From contig SVFT01000001.1 of assembly GCA_015056735.1 (NCBI GenBank), forward strand, positions 186,001 to 250,000: 64,000 nucleotides of DNA. Reading direction: 5' to 3'. Source of the DNA: Lachnospiraceae bacterium (GTDB lineage Bacteria > Bacillota > Clostridia > Lachnospirales > Lachnospiraceae). Of the stretch, positions 29,861-41,030 are shown one piece after another. The notes beneath the pieces were generated by a model. That model saw only the letters and a program-made list of their open reading frames with translations, did not search any database and had not been told where the DNA came from. The position numbers were made by a program, and so were the translations under genes. The stretch's first letter is position 1, and every line of letters begins with the position of its first letter.

Positions 29861-30376
29861 ATGGACGAGCGATACGAAAAACGAATTGAACGCAATCTGG
29901 ATGAGCTGGAGGGGTTCACACAAACGATGCGTGGCATCAACATGGAACCTTCCTTTAGGATCTTGTCCAAAAATCTGCGCATTGCCGGAAATCGTTACGC
30001 GAAACTTTTCGGGATCAAACCTGAGGAAAAGATCGTAGCGATCAAACGCGTATGCCTTGCGGACGGCGAACCGGTATCGCTTGAGCAGACCTATATTCCT
30101 TACGATCTTGTTCCCAAGATCGAGGGGATCGATCTGAACATTTTTTCCATATATGAGGTGTATCGGATGTTTGGTGTCCGCCTTGCGAATGCAAAGCAGA
30201 CGCTTGATCTGGTAAGACCTTCCGCGGCAGACGCAAGGGTACTTGGGATCGATCCGGATACACCGACGATGCTTTTCCAATGCGTGACCTATGATGTAGA
30301 GGGAAGAGTGGTGGAGTTTAACAAAAACTATACCAGGGGGGACAAATGCAGTTTTAGAGTCCACTTTACAAGATAG
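29861..30376 (+). CDS. Stand-alone UTRA-domain protein lacking the GntR wHTH
   Basis: 171 aa aligning by eye with the UTRA part of the 41031-41765 GntR protein (GFTQTM...DLVPKIEGIDLNIFSIYEVY...QTLDLVRPSAADARVLGI...NYTRGDKCSFRVHF). Confidence 0.8.
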   Translation: MDERYEKRIERNLDELEGFTQTMRGINMEPSFRILSKNLRIAGNRYAKLFGIKPEEKIVAIKRVCLADGEPVSLEQTYIPYDLVPKIEGIDLNIFSIYEVYRMFGVRLANAKQTLDLVRPSAADARVLGIDPDTPTMLFQCVTYDVEGRVVEFNKNYTRGDKCSFRVHFTR

Positions 30377-30395
30377 AAGAAAGCAGGAAGAGAGT

Positions 30396-31460
30396 ATGAA
30401 ATATGAAGCAAAAGCCTGGCAGGAGGCGGAAGGAGCATCCCTTCGCAATTTCAACGAACAGGCACAGATAGACAGCGTGAACGGCGCACTTGCGTTGAGA
30501 CCGCAGATCGAGAAGATCATTGATAAGATCTGGGAGGACGGTTTTGACGGGATCTACTTCGTCGGGATCGGCGGCACCTATGCATCGAGCATGCAGGTGG
30601 AAGTGTACATGCGAGGCAGATCCAAACTGCCCGTTTACGTAGAAAACGCGGCAGAGTTCCTGACAACGGGGAATAAGCGTTTTACGGACAGGTCGGTTGT
30701 GATCTATTCGTCCGTATCGGGTACAACAAAAGAGATGATCCGCCTTGTAGACAAGGTACATGAGATCGGTGGCAGAGTGTTTGCATTTATCGACACACCG
30801 GGCACACCGCTCACGCAGCCCGACAAGCAGGATTACTTGATCACCTATAAGCAGAACGAGCAGCTGAAATTCTACATGACGGCGAATTACCTGATGTACA
30901 AAAACGGTGAGTTCGACGATTACGATGCATATAACAAAGAGATGGAGCAGCATCTGGCTCTTGCACTTGCACAGGTTGAGAAGGACTCCGACGAGTGGGC
31001 ATATGAGTATGCAAAGCGTAAAGTCGCTTTCTTGAATGAGCACCGTGATCTGCCGCACTATTTTATCGGATCCGGCAACCAGTACGGCGCTACATACTCC
31101 TATGCAATGTGCTACTGGGAAGAGCAGATGTGGATCAGGACCAAGTCGATCAGCTGCCAGGAATTCTTCCACGGCATGCAGGAGATCGTCGTTGCGGATA
31201 CGCCGATCACGCTCTTTATGGGTGAAGACGAGCAGCGTCCGCTTGCGGAGAGAGTAGCGAAGTTCCTTCCGAAGGTCAATGCCAACTATACGATCATTGA
31301 TACAAAAGAGCATGAGCTTGCCGGGATCAGTGAGAAGTACAGAGGTACGATCTCACATCTTGTTATGCACGGTGTGAACAATCGCGTGGATGCGTATATG
31401 GAGCTGTTCCTGCGTCATCCGCTTTCGATCAGACGCTACTATAACCAGATGGAGTATTGA
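30396..31460 (+). CDS. frlB: SIS-domain deglycase, FrlB-like (fructoselysine-6-phosphate deglycase)
   Basis: VGIGGTYASSMQ...VIYSSVSGTTKEMI...SISCQEFFHGMQEIV; gene neighbourhood. Confidence 0.8.
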   Translation: MKYEAKAWQEAEGASLRNFNEQAQIDSVNGALALRPQIEKIIDKIWEDGFDGIYFVGIGGTYASSMQVEVYMRGRSKLPVYVENAAEFLTTGNKRFTDRSVVIYSSVSGTTKEMIRLVDKVHEIGGRVFAFIDTPGTPLTQPDKQDYLITYKQNEQLKFYMTANYLMYKNGEFDDYDAYNKEMEQHLALALAQVEKDSDEWAYEYAKRKVAFLNEHRDLPHYFIGSGNQYGATYSYAMCYWEEQMWIRTKSISCQEFFHGMQEIVVADTPITLFMGEDEQRPLAERVAKFLPKVNANYTIIDTKEHELAGISEKYRGTISHLVMHGVNNRVDAYMELFLRHPLSIRRYYNQMEY

Positions 31461-31489
31461 TCCGGAACAGACATGATTTGATGTAAAAC

Positions 31490-31522
31490 AAAGCACGATA
31501 TGCGATCATATCGTGCTTTTTG
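31490..31522 (+). terminator. Intrinsic terminator after frlB-like gene
   Basis: AAAGCACGATATG-CGAT-CATATCGTGCTTTTT. Confidence 0.85.
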
Positions 31523-31564
31523 CATGTTCGTTATATGTTCTTGGATGTCCGGCGAAGTGCGTTT

Positions 31565-32896
31565 TCAGACTGCTTTCTTTTTCCAGTCACCGCGGCGGTA
31601 GCGGATCACGGAGACGGCACATGCGACGAGCCAGGCGGGGATGGAACTTAAGTAGATCGAACGGAATCCGATAAACGTCGGTGCCATGATCGCGGTAAAG
31701 GACAGGCGCAGGATCAGATCGGTGAAGGTGGACAATACGGGGATGTTGACATCGCCGGCACCCTGCAGGGCGCCGTTTACGATCTGCTGCACGGTGTAAA
31801 CAGGCAGCAGGATACACATGATGCGAAGATGCTCACTGCCACGCAGGAGCGCATCTCCCGATATGTTATAGATCCGCAGGATCGGCTCGGCAAAGACGAA
31901 CATAAGAAAACCGATCACAAAGGAGATCAGTACCGTAAACCGCAGGGAGAACCGGATCCCGTTCTCGGCGCGCCGATGCTCGCCGGCCCCCATATTCTGC
32001 CCGACAAAAGAGGCGATGGCGCTGGCAACGCTGAGCGCCGGAATATGGATGAAGCATTCCGTTTTGTCCATCGTGGCAAATCCCTCGATGCTGGCGGGCC
32101 CGAATGAGTTGACCATTCGCTGCAGAAAGAGGTATCCGGATGCCTGTACCATCAGTTGCCCGGAAATGGGAAGGGAAAACCTGAGAAAAGGGATCAGTTC
32201 ACGCGGATACAGGAAGGGCTCTCCCGTATCGGGAAATGCGGATGTGAAATTCCGCTTCAGATAGAGGAACGCCGAGATGCATGCGGCAACCTGTGAAGCA
32301 ACGGATGCATAGGCTGCGCCGCAGACGCCCATTCCCATTCCGGGGACCAGGATCAGATCAAGGAGCAGATTCATGACAGCCGCCACGATCAGGAAGATCA
32401 GAGAACCGTTTGCATCACCGAACGAGCGGCAGGCACCGTAAAAGATCTGAAAGAGGATCTGGAAGACGATCCCGAAGGAATAGATGACAAGATAGTTTCT
32501 TGCATCTTCGTACATTTCGCCCGGAACGTCCAAAACAAGTGTCAGCACTTCTCTGTTCGTCCACAGGATCAGAGCGATAAAGGCAAAACTGATGAGAAAC
32601 GAGAACGCAACGATCGAGACCAGCGCCTGACGGATCTTTTCTTCTTTCTTTGCGCCGAAATACTGTGCCAAAAGGATGTTGGTACCTGTGCCAAGTCCCA
32701 TGGCGGCCGCAGAAGCGATCCATATGATAGGGCCTGATACACTGACTGCACCGAGTGCGGAAGGACCGACATAATTGCCCACAATGATGGAATCCGCCAT
32801 TGTGTAGGACACCTGCAGGATCTGCGAGAGAATGATCGGCAGGGAAAAAGACAGTATCAGTCTGCGTTCGGAACCTTTTGTCAAATCAGCCTTCAT
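31565..32896 (-). CDS. MATE-family efflux transporter
   Basis: MKADLTKGSERRLILSFSLPIILSQILQVSYTMADSIIVGNYVG; 12 TM-like segments. Confidence 0.9.
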   Translation of the reverse strand: MKADLTKGSERRLILSFSLPIILSQILQVSYTMADSIIVGNYVGPSALGAVSVSGPIIWIASAAAMGLGTGTNILLAQYFGAKKEEKIRQALVSIVAFSFLISFAFIALILWTNREVLTLVLDVPGEMYEDARNYLVIYSFGIVFQILFQIFYGACRSFGDANGSLIFLIVAAVMNLLLDLILVPGMGMGVCGAAYASVASQVAACISAFLYLKRNFTSAFPDTGEPFLYPRELIPFLRFSLPISGQLMVQASGYLFLQRMVNSFGPASIEGFATMDKTECFIHIPALSVASAIASFVGQNMGAGEHRRAENGIRFSLRFTVLISFVIGFLMFVFAEPILRIYNISGDALLRGSEHLRIMCILLPVYTVQQIVNGALQGAGDVNIPVLSTFTDLILRLSFTAIMAPTFIGFRSIYLSSIPAWLVACAVSVIRYRRGDWKKKAV

Positions 32897-33178
32897 TTCA
32901 CCAACCCCACATACAAGTGAATGATAGTAGTATACCAATTAAGGAGAGAATATCACGACAGGGAGACGAATGTCAATGAAATGCACGCATGAAAACAGGA
33001 AATAAGATGCAAATTTATCAACCAAGGCATATTTTGCAGAAAGAGTGGTATAGAATAGTTGACAGCTTATATAGATAAGTATTATATTATTTTTAACTTG
33101 GAGACAACTTTTGGATCGAGAAACAAAGGTATTTCCGAGAGGGTAGCACAAAAAACAACTATGATGGAGGAAAGACCA

Positions 33179-34846
33179 ATGAAAGGTTGGAAAAAACTGA
33201 TTCCTATCCTGACAGCACTCAGCCTTGTCCTGAGCGGCTGCGGAAGCGCCGATCCGTCGGCAAAGGAACAAGCTCCCGGCGAAGCGACCGCAGACAGCGG
33301 TAAAGTACTTCGGGTGGGTCGTATGACAGAACTGTTTGACATGAACTCGGTGATCGCAACGGAGGCGGATTGCCTCGAGATCGTATCCGCGATCATTGAG
33401 CCGCTCTTCATTACATCGGAAGACGGTACACCCGCAAATGCGCTGTGTGAATCTTACGAAGTATCCGAAGACGGCACGGAATATACGTTCCACATTCGTA
33501 AGGAAGCGAACTGGATGGGGGGAACACCTGTAACGGCACATGATTTTGTCTTTGCATGGCAGAAACTGGTGTCACCGGATGTTGCATCTGAGTACAGCTT
33601 CATGATGGAAGTGGCTGCGGTTAAGAACGCAAGCCCGATCATCGCAGGTGAGATGGATCCCAAGGAACTCGGCGTATCCGCGAAGGATGATAAGACGCTT
33701 GTTGTAGAGCTCGATCATGCTGTTCCGTTCTTTTTGAATCTGATGACGTTCCCGAGCTTTTGCCCGATCAACCAGGCATATTACGAGGAGAAGGGAACGG
33801 ATTATTCTTTAGGTGCTGAGAACCTGCTTTGCTGCGGCCCGTTCTATATGTCCGAATGGGAAGTCGGCGGCAATACCTATCAGCTTAAGAAGAATCCGGA
33901 GTACTGGGATGCGGACAACGTAAAGGTCGATCAGATCGATTTCCAGATCATCAAAGATCCGCAGCAGACCATGCTCGCATATGAGAACGGCGATCTTGAC
34001 TATGTAAGACTTTCCGGTGAGCAGATCAGCAAGTACGAGGGTCAGCCCGGCTTCACACGCATCGAAGAGGGTTACCTGTGGTATTTAAGCCCGAACCTCA
34101 ATCCCAAGAGCCCTGAGTACTCCTGCGGCCTTGAGAATGAGAATCTGAGAAAAGCGCTCGCGCTTTCATACGACAAGGATGCGATCTGCTTTGATATCCT
34201 GAAAGACGGTTCCATTCCGGCGGACTTTGCGATTCCGAACAGACTGGCGATCGGTCCTGACGGTAAGGACTTCAGAGAGACAGCAGGCACTTATCTGAAG
34301 ACGGATAAAGAGAAAGCCAAGGAATACTGGGAGACAGCCAAGAAAGAGCTTGGTGTGAACGAAGTAACGATCGAACTGCTTTATGACGATTCGGATTCCA
34401 CACCGCTGATCGCACAGTTTTTGCAGAGTGAGATGGAAGGAACGCTTCCGGGTCTTCACATCGAACTGAAGGCGCAGCCCAAGAAGAGCAGAACGCAGCT
34501 GATGCAGGATCGTGAATACCAGCTCGGTCTTACACGCTGGGGTCCCGACTATGCGGATCCGATGACATATCTTGATATGTGGACGACCGGTTCCGTATAT
34601 AACTACGGCGAGTGGAGCAATGCCGATTACGATGCGCTGATCGAGGCTGCAAACGGTGAGCTTGCAACAGATCCCGCAACCAGATGGGAGAAGCTCAAAG
34701 AAGCAGAAAAACTTGTAATGGATCATGCGGTTATCCTTCCGGTATATCAGAAGGGTACGGCTGCAATGGTACGTGAGAATGTAAGTGGCTTGTATTTCTT
34801 CCCGGTCGGAGTAGGCACACTTTATAAATTCGTAGAAGTGAAGTAA
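33179..34846 (+). CDS. Oligopeptide ABC transporter substrate-binding lipoprotein (OppA-like)
   Basis: Lipobox LSLVLSGCG; SBP_bac_5-like sequence (EPLFITSEDGTPANALCESYEVSEDGTEYTFHIR...). Confidence 0.9.
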   Translation: MKGWKKLIPILTALSLVLSGCGSADPSAKEQAPGEATADSGKVLRVGRMTELFDMNSVIATEADCLEIVSAIIEPLFITSEDGTPANALCESYEVSEDGTEYTFHIRKEANWMGGTPVTAHDFVFAWQKLVSPDVASEYSFMMEVAAVKNASPIIAGEMDPKELGVSAKDDKTLVVELDHAVPFFLNLMTFPSFCPINQAYYEEKGTDYSLGAENLLCCGPFYMSEWEVGGNTYQLKKNPEYWDADNVKVDQIDFQIIKDPQQTMLAYENGDLDYVRLSGEQISKYEGQPGFTRIEEGYLWYLSPNLNPKSPEYSCGLENENLRKALALSYDKDAICFDILKDGSIPADFAIPNRLAIGPDGKDFRETAGTYLKTDKEKAKEYWETAKKELGVNEVTIELLYDDSDSTPLIAQFLQSEMEGTLPGLHIELKAQPKKSRTQLMQDREYQLGLTRWGPDYADPMTYLDMWTTGSVYNYGEWSNADYDALIEAANGELATDPATRWEKLKEAEKLVMDHAVILPVYQKGTAAMVRENVSGLYFFPVGVGTLYKFVEVK

Positions 34847-34907
34847 GTAATAAAAAAAGAGCCGGGGCTGACAGCCCCGGCTTTATTAACAGAATTGGAG
34901 TAATCGT

Positions 34908-35843
34908 ATGCTGAAGTACATTGAAAAAAGACTGTTGATCTCGGTCATAACGGTCTTTATCATACTGGGGCTCTTGTTTCTGATGCTGCACAATATGCCG
35001 GGGAGCCCCTTTAACGATGAGAAGATCACTGCGGTGCAAAGGGCGGCACTCAATGCAAAATACGGACTAGATCAGCCTTTGCATGTGCAGTTTATCAACT
35101 ATATAAAGGCAATGCTGAAGGGAGACTTCGGCGTTTCCTATGTTATCCAGAAAAACATGCAGATCTCCGAATTGTTAAAAGCGAGGATCGGTGTATCTGT
35201 CAGGATCGGTCTGCAGGCCGTAGGGCTTGGTACACTGATCGGCATCGTTGCCGGTGTTCTGGCGGCGTTAAAGCGCAATTCCTGGATCGATACGTTTGCA
35301 ACGGTCATCTCGGTCGTCGGCGTATCGTTCCCGTCTTATGTGTTCGCGCTTGCGATGAGCTATTATATTGGCTTTAAGATGAACTGGCTGCCGCTTCTTT
35401 ATACGGAAAGCGATGCATTCCTTTCGTCGATCATGCCAACGATCTCGCTTTGCATGTTTTCTATGGCGACGGTGGCACGTTTTACGAGAACGGAGATGGT
35501 AGAGATCATGGGGAGCGATTATATGCTTCTGGCAGATTCCAAGGGTATCGGTGTTCTGAGACTCTTCGGTATCCACGGCCTTCGTAACGCGATGATCCCC
35601 ATCATTACGGTTCTGGCACCGCTGACGGTGGAGCTTATGACAGGAAGCCTTGTGGTGGAGCAGATCTTTGCTATTCCGGGTATCGGAAGCCTGCTTGTTA
35701 CGGCTATACAGTTCAATGATTACAATGTGGTGCTGGCTGTTGTCTTTGTATACAGCGTTCTGTTCATTCTGGTCATGCTGATCGTGGATGTGCTGTATTG
35801 CATAATTGACCCTCGCATCCGTCTGGCTAAGGAGAGTCGCTGA
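34908..35843 (+). CDS. Oligopeptide ABC transporter permease (OppB-like)
   Basis: MLKYIEKRLLISVITVFIILGLLFLMLHNMPGSPF; EAA-loop region; operon context. Confidence 0.9.
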   Translation: MLKYIEKRLLISVITVFIILGLLFLMLHNMPGSPFNDEKITAVQRAALNAKYGLDQPLHVQFINYIKAMLKGDFGVSYVIQKNMQISELLKARIGVSVRIGLQAVGLGTLIGIVAGVLAALKRNSWIDTFATVISVVGVSFPSYVFALAMSYYIGFKMNWLPLLYTESDAFLSSIMPTISLCMFSMATVARFTRTEMVEIMGSDYMLLADSKGIGVLRLFGIHGLRNAMIPIITVLAPLTVELMTGSLVVEQIFAIPGIGSLLVTAIQFNDYNVVLAVVFVYSVLFILVMLIVDVLYCIIDPRIRLAKESR

Positions 35844-35844
35844 T

Positions 35845-36882
35845 ATGGAGAATATGGAAAAAAGAATGCTGACGGCCGAAGACTTCACGCCGGCAAAGCA
35901 GAATGAAATAGAGATCGAGAAAGCATATGCTTCCCAAAGTTTCTGGAAGGATGTGGTTTCCCGTTTTATCAAGAATAAAGGAGCAGTCTTCGGGCTGCTT
36001 ATGATCCTGTTGATCGTCTTGATGTCCTTTGTGGGCCCGTCGATCAGCGGATATGATTATCGCACGCAGGATATGGACCAGCGCAATCTCCCGCCGCATA
36101 TCGCCGGTATGGAGTATATCCCGTTCTTCTCCGGGGAGGAGACGGTCTATGTCGGTTCCAAGGCTTATGTGACCAATGTCTATGAAGATAAGGGGATCAT
36201 GGATGTGACGCATATCTTCGGCACGGATTCGCTCGGAAGAGACCAGTTTGCAAGAGTCTGGACCGGCACACGCGTATCGCTTTATGTTGCACTTGTGGCG
36301 ATCCTGATCGATACCTTTGTGGGCATGAGCTACGGCCTTGTTTCGGGATACCTTGGAGGGAAAACAGACTTTTTCCTGCAAAGGATCGTGGAGGTGCTCT
36401 CGACCATCCCGACGACGGTCATCGTAACGCTCCTTATCGTTGTGTTAAAACCGGGGCTTCTGAGTATTACGATCGCGCTGATGATCACCGAATGGATCGG
36501 CATGAGCAGGATCGCGAGAGCGCAGACGCTGCGCTATAAGGAAAGAGAGTTTGTGCTCGCATCGAGGACGCTTGGCGAGAGGACGCTTCCCATCATCTTC
36601 CGGGAGATCTTGCCCAATATTTTCGGACAGGTCATCGTCATGTGTATGATGACGATCCCGAATGCGATCTTTACGGAGGCTTTTCTGGCATTTATCGGTC
36701 TCGGTATTCCGGCGCCGCTCGCTTCGCTTGGATCTCTTATCAGTGACGGATTTAAGAATATGACCATGTATCCGTTCATGGTTGCCTGCCCGGTTGTCGT
36801 ACTGGCGCTTTTGATGCTTTGCTTCAACCTGATGGCTGACGGACTGCGCGATGCATTTGATCCGAGAATGAAGGAGGCGTAG
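35845..36882 (+). CDS. Oligopeptide ABC transporter permease (OppC-like)
   Basis: THIFGTDSLGRDQFARVWTGTRVSLYVAL...; operon context. Confidence 0.9.
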   Translation: MENMEKRMLTAEDFTPAKQNEIEIEKAYASQSFWKDVVSRFIKNKGAVFGLLMILLIVLMSFVGPSISGYDYRTQDMDQRNLPPHIAGMEYIPFFSGEETVYVGSKAYVTNVYEDKGIMDVTHIFGTDSLGRDQFARVWTGTRVSLYVALVAILIDTFVGMSYGLVSGYLGGKTDFFLQRIVEVLSTIPTTVIVTLLIVVLKPGLLSITIALMITEWIGMSRIARAQTLRYKEREFVLASRTLGERTLPIIFREILPNIFGQVIVMCMMTIPNAIFTEAFLAFIGLGIPAPLASLGSLISDGFKNMTMYPFMVACPVVVLALLMLCFNLMADGLRDAFDPRMKEA

Positions 36883-36884
36883 CA

Positions 36885-37952
36885 ATGAGACAGAAATGTT
36901 TGGAGATCAGAGATCTGCAGATCTCTTTCGAAACGAGTGCCGGGATGGTACGCGCTGTCCGTGGCATTGACCTCGATCTTTACAAGGGAGAAGCGCTTGC
37001 GATCGTCGGTGAGTCCGGCTCGGGCAAAAGCGTGACGGTCAAAGCGATCATGGGCATCGCAAGCTCCAACCAGAAAACGGAGGCAGGTACGATCCTCTAT
37101 ACCTACGAACAGGACGGACAGAGCGTGACAAAAGATCTTCTCAAAATGTCTCCTGCGGAGATGCGCAGCAGGATCAAAGGTACGAAGATCGCAATGGTCT
37201 TCCAGGATCCCATGACATCGCTTGATCCTACCATGACGATCGGGATGCAGCTGATGGAAGGCATGATCCGCCATCTGAAACTGGATAAAAAGGCGGCAAA
37301 GAAGAGGGCAATCGAGCTTCTTGAGATGGTCGGCATTACGGATGCGGCCAAGCGCATCAAAAACTACCCGCACCAGCTTTCCGGCGGTATGCGACAGCGT
37401 GTTGTCATTGCGATCGCGCTTTCATGTAATCCCGAGATCCTGATCTGTGACGAGCCGACAACGGCACTTGATGTAACGATCCAGGCCAAGATCCTGGAAC
37501 TGATCGCGGACATTCAGAAGCGACTTGGCATTGCCATTATCTATATTACCCATGACCTTGGCGTGGTCGCAAAGGTGGCGGATCACGTGGCGGTCATGTA
37601 TGCGGGCCGCATCGTGGAAAAAGGAACAGCGGAAGAAGTCTTCCTGGATCCGCGTCATCCGTATACCTGGGGCCTTATGGAGAGCGTGCCGGATATCACG
37701 GCGGAGAAAACAAAGCGGCTTTATACGATCCCGGGTACACCGCCCAATATGATCGATCTTCCGGACGGAGATCCTTTTGCGGTGCGGAACCGTTATGCGT
37801 TGAAGGCAGATTTTATCGAAGAGCCGCCCATGTTCCCGATCAGCGGGACGCATGCGGCCGCGACCTGGCTTTTGGATCCGCGAACGCCACAGGATGTCGT
37901 GGAGCAGATGAATCCTTCAAATGGTACGAGGGGAGGAAACAGGGATGAGTGA
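36885..37952 (+). CDS. Oligopeptide ABC transporter ATPase (OppD-like)
   Basis: [45 protein letters not shown]. Confidence 0.92.
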   Translation: MRQKCLEIRDLQISFETSAGMVRAVRGIDLDLYKGEALAIVGESGSGKSVTVKAIMGIASSNQKTEAGTILYTYEQDGQSVTKDLLKMSPAEMRSRIKGTKIAMVFQDPMTSLDPTMTIGMQLMEGMIRHLKLDKKAAKKRAIELLEMVGITDAAKRIKNYPHQLSGGMRQRVVIAIALSCNPEILICDEPTTALDVTIQAKILELIADIQKRLGIAIIYITHDLGVVAKVADHVAVMYAGRIVEKGTAEEVFLDPRHPYTWGLMESVPDITAEKTKRLYTIPGTPPNMIDLPDGDPFAVRNRYALKADFIEEPPMFPISGTHAAATWLLDPRTPQDVVEQMNPSNGTRGGNRDE

Positions 37953-38883
37953 GCCGCTTTTGGTTGTAGAGAATTTAAAACAGTATTTTAAGATCAGTAA
38001 GAACTACACGGTAAAGGCCGTTGACGGCGTTTCGTTCCATATCGATCCGGGCGAGACATACGGCCTTGTGGGCGAGTCCGGCTCCGGAAAGTCTACGATC
38101 GGACGATCGATCATCCGCCTTTATGACCCGACGGAGGGGACGATCCGTTTTGACGGGAGAGATATCTCCGGCAGGCTCGATCCCGAGAGCCGTTCGTATC
38201 TTCGTACGAAGATGCAGATGATCTTCCAGGACCCCATGGCGTGTCTGAATCCACGTAAGAAAGTTTCGGACATCATCGGGCAGGGACTGGATATCCATCA
38301 TCTGTACAAAACCCGTGAAGAGCGGACGGAGAAGATCGAGCGGATCATGCGCAAGATCGGCCTTGCCAAAGAGCATGCAAACCGCTATCCGCATCAGTTT
38401 TCCGGCGGACAGAGACAGAGGATCGGGATTGCGCGTGCGCTTATCATGCAGCCCAAGCTCGTGATCGCGGATGAGCCGATCTCCGCACTGGATGTTTCCA
38501 TCCAGGCACAGGTAGTCAACCTGATGAAGGATCTGCAGGAAGAACTTGGTGTAGCGTATCTCTTCATCGCGCACGACCTTTCAATGGTCAAGTACATCTC
38601 GGATCGCATCGGGGTCCTTCACCTGGGGCATCTGGTGGAGTCGGGCACAACGGAAGAGATCTTTGACAATCCGATCCATCCGTATACGATCAGCCTTCTT
38701 TCGGCGATTCCTGTTCCGAATCCTGCTATTGAGAAGAACAGAAAAGCGATCGAATACCACTATGAGACATCCGGGATCGATTATACGAAGGGGGAGCCGC
38801 GTACCGTATCCGGAACACATCGCGTGCTGGCGACCGAGGAGGAGTTCAAAGAGTGGACTTCAAAGAACGTATCATGGCGATAG
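37945..38883 (+). CDS. Oligopeptide ABC transporter ATPase (OppF-like)
   Basis: [42 protein letters not shown]; overlaps OppD. Confidence 0.92.
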   Translation: MSEPLLVVENLKQYFKISKNYTVKAVDGVSFHIDPGETYGLVGESGSGKSTIGRSIIRLYDPTEGTIRFDGRDISGRLDPESRSYLRTKMQMIFQDPMACLNPRKKVSDIIGQGLDIHHLYKTREERTEKIERIMRKIGLAKEHANRYPHQFSGGQRQRIGIARALIMQPKLVIADEPISALDVSIQAQVVNLMKDLQEELGVAYLFIAHDLSMVKYISDRIGVLHLGHLVESGTTEEIFDNPIHPYTISLLSAIPVPNPAIEKNRKAIEYHYETSGIDYTKGEPRTVSGTHRVLATEEEFKEWTSKNVSWR

Positions 38884-40238
38884 AAGAGGCAGTATTTGCA
38901 TATCTTGACGGCGATGAGGCAAGAGATAAGCTGATCGATATGGTTTGCAGGCTTGTGGGGATCGAGAGCGTTCGAAGCGATCCCAAACCCGGAAGACCGT
39001 TTGGAGACGGGCCTGCACATGCGCTTGCAGAAGCGCTGCGTCTTGCAGAAGAAAGCGGCTTTCAAACGACGGATTACGACCATGTGATCGGTGTGATCCG
39101 TTATAACGAGGAAGCGCCGCTCCTGGACATCCTTTGCCATGCGGATGTGGTTTCGGGAGGAGAAGGATGGACGGTGACTGACCCGTTTGCCCCGAAAGAG
39201 TCGGATGGGAAGATCTACGGAAGGGGCAGCGCGGATGACAAGGGGCCTTTTGCTGCGGCGCTCCTTGCGCTGATCGCGCTGAAGAAACAGGGCGTGAGGC
39301 TTCCCTTTGGCGTTCGGATCATCGTTGGGACGGATGAAGAGTGCGGCAGTGAAGACCTTGCGTATTTTCTGAAGCACGACCGTTTTGCACCGCACGTTTT
39401 CTCACCGGATGCGGAGTTTCCCGTGATCACGACGGAGAAGGGCATGTACCGCCCGCACTTTGAGAAAAGGGTGCCTGCAGGGAGCGCCGGCCTTCGCCTT
39501 GTATCCTTAAAGGGCGGAAGCAGTGTGAACGTGGTCCCTGCGCGCTGTGAGTGCGTGCTGGCGGAAGGAGCGAATGAGATCCGTCTCCGGACGGAAGGGA
39601 AGGAAGCGCATGCGTCATCACCCCATCACGGTGTCAATGCGATCACGGCCATGCTTCTGAATCTAAAGAAGATCGCGGAAGAAAAGCCTGCCCTTCGGGA
39701 GGATGAGGCGTTCTGTTCTTTGATGGATCTGTATGCACTGATGCCGCATGGGGACTATAAAGGAGAGGCGCTTGGGATCGCGGCGCATGACGATGTATCC
39801 GGTGATCTGACACTGGCTTTTTCCATGCTCTCTTATGACGGCAGTGTGATCAAAGGCCGCTTTGACAGCCGCCTGCCGCTTGGCACAGACAAAGAACGGT
39901 GTGCGGGGACGGTGCGGGAGCGATTCGATGCGATCGGGTTTTCTGTTCGGGGGACGGTGCATCCGCCGCATCACGTAAGCCCCGAGAGTCCTTTTGTCAG
40001 GACTTTATTACATGCTTATGAGACCTGTACGGGACTGGAGGGCAAGTGCTTATCAAGCGGTGGCGCGACCTATGTACATGATATAGAAGGAGGCGTTGCT
40101 TTTGGCTGTGAGATGCCCGGAAGAACAACGAATATGCATGGCCCCGACGAATGTGTGTGGACGGAAGATCTGATCCGATCCGCCATGATCTTTTCAAAGG
40201 TAATCCTAGACATTGAAAGTCAGAATAAATATAATTGA
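38853..40238 (+). CDS. M20 family dipeptidase (PepV-like)
   Basis: LDILCHADVV, GRGSADDKGPFAAAL, IVGTDEECGSED, TTEKGMYRPHFEKRV. Confidence 0.88.
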   Translation: MDFKERIMAIEEAVFAYLDGDEARDKLIDMVCRLVGIESVRSDPKPGRPFGDGPAHALAEALRLAEESGFQTTDYDHVIGVIRYNEEAPLLDILCHADVVSGGEGWTVTDPFAPKESDGKIYGRGSADDKGPFAAALLALIALKKQGVRLPFGVRIIVGTDEECGSEDLAYFLKHDRFAPHVFSPDAEFPVITTEKGMYRPHFEKRVPAGSAGLRLVSLKGGSSVNVVPARCECVLAEGANEIRLRTEGKEAHASSPHHGVNAITAMLLNLKKIAEEKPALREDEAFCSLMDLYALMPHGDYKGEALGIAAHDDVSGDLTLAFSMLSYDGSVIKGRFDSRLPLGTDKERCAGTVRERFDAIGFSVRGTVHPPHHVSPESPFVRTLLHAYETCTGLEGKCLSSGGATYVHDIEGGVAFGCEMPGRTTNMHGPDECVWTEDLIRSAMIFSKVILDIESQNKYN

Positions 40239-40282
40239 GTTGATTCGATTTCGTGCGAAAACGATTTTTGAAAGGACAGCAA

Positions 40283-41005
40283 ATGGACTTTGATGGACTC
40301 AGGCCTCGCGGAGCAGTGATCGAGAACATCGAGAATTATATCGTAAGAATGGGTTTAAAACCCGGTGACAGGCTTCCGTCCGAGAGGGCGATGTGTGAGA
40401 TGTGGCATGTGAACCGCATGACGCTCAGGAGCGGTATCGCACAGCTTTCGGAGGAAGGCGTCGTAATGCAAAAAGGCGGCTCCGGCACATACGTTGCGAT
40501 CCCGAAGCTGGTTCGTAACCTGCAGGATAACCGCGGCTTTCATCATGCTGCCGTTGCGGCCGGACGCAAAGTGGAAAGCAGGGTGCTTACCTTTGAACGG
40601 GCCGAGGCGGATAAGAAGCTTGGCCGTCTGATGAAGAAGGCACTGGGGCATAAACTCTGGCATCTCGTGCGCCTGCGGCTGATGGACGGCATTCCGGTGT
40701 CGCTTTCCGGCATCTATCTGGATGCGGCACTTTTCCCCGGATTGGATGAAAAAGAGATCGGGAATGACTCTCTTTATGAGATCATCCGTAAGGAATACGG
40801 AGTTGAGCCGTACAGCGGTGAAGAGACTCTCAGCATCGCTTACTGTACACCTGAAGAGGCGTCGCTTCTGGAGACATCTGAGAACGCTGCCGTGATCCTG
40901 CAGAGCGGGACGACGCTGGATGAGGATAAGATGATCTTTGAGTTCTTTAAGGAGATCACGCTTCCCAAGTACATCAGTTTTTCCAGCCGGCTGATCCGCC
41001 GATGA
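40283..41005 (+). CDS. GntR/UTRA-family regulator
   Basis: LPSERAMCEMWHVNRMTLRSGIAQLSEEGVVMQKGGSGTYVA plus UTRA. Confidence 0.85.
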   Translation: MDFDGLRPRGAVIENIENYIVRMGLKPGDRLPSERAMCEMWHVNRMTLRSGIAQLSEEGVVMQKGGSGTYVAIPKLVRNLQDNRGFHHAAVAAGRKVESRVLTFERAEADKKLGRLMKKALGHKLWHLVRLRLMDGIPVSLSGIYLDAALFPGLDEKEIGNDSLYEIIRKEYGVEPYSGEETLSIAYCTPEEASLLETSENAAVILQSGTTLDEDKMIFEFFKEITLPKYISFSSRLIRR

Positions 41006-41030
41006 TCTTTCGGGATAAAGGAGAGAAGCA

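Noticed and set aside
30366-31313. 315-aa minus-strand ORF opposite the FrlB-like gene
   Set aside because: Shadow ORF; plus strand has clear SIS-domain motifs.
32939-33541. 200-aa minus-strand ORF upstream of and into oppA
   Set aside because: Overlaps the OppA signal peptide region antisense; low-complexity, no family signal.
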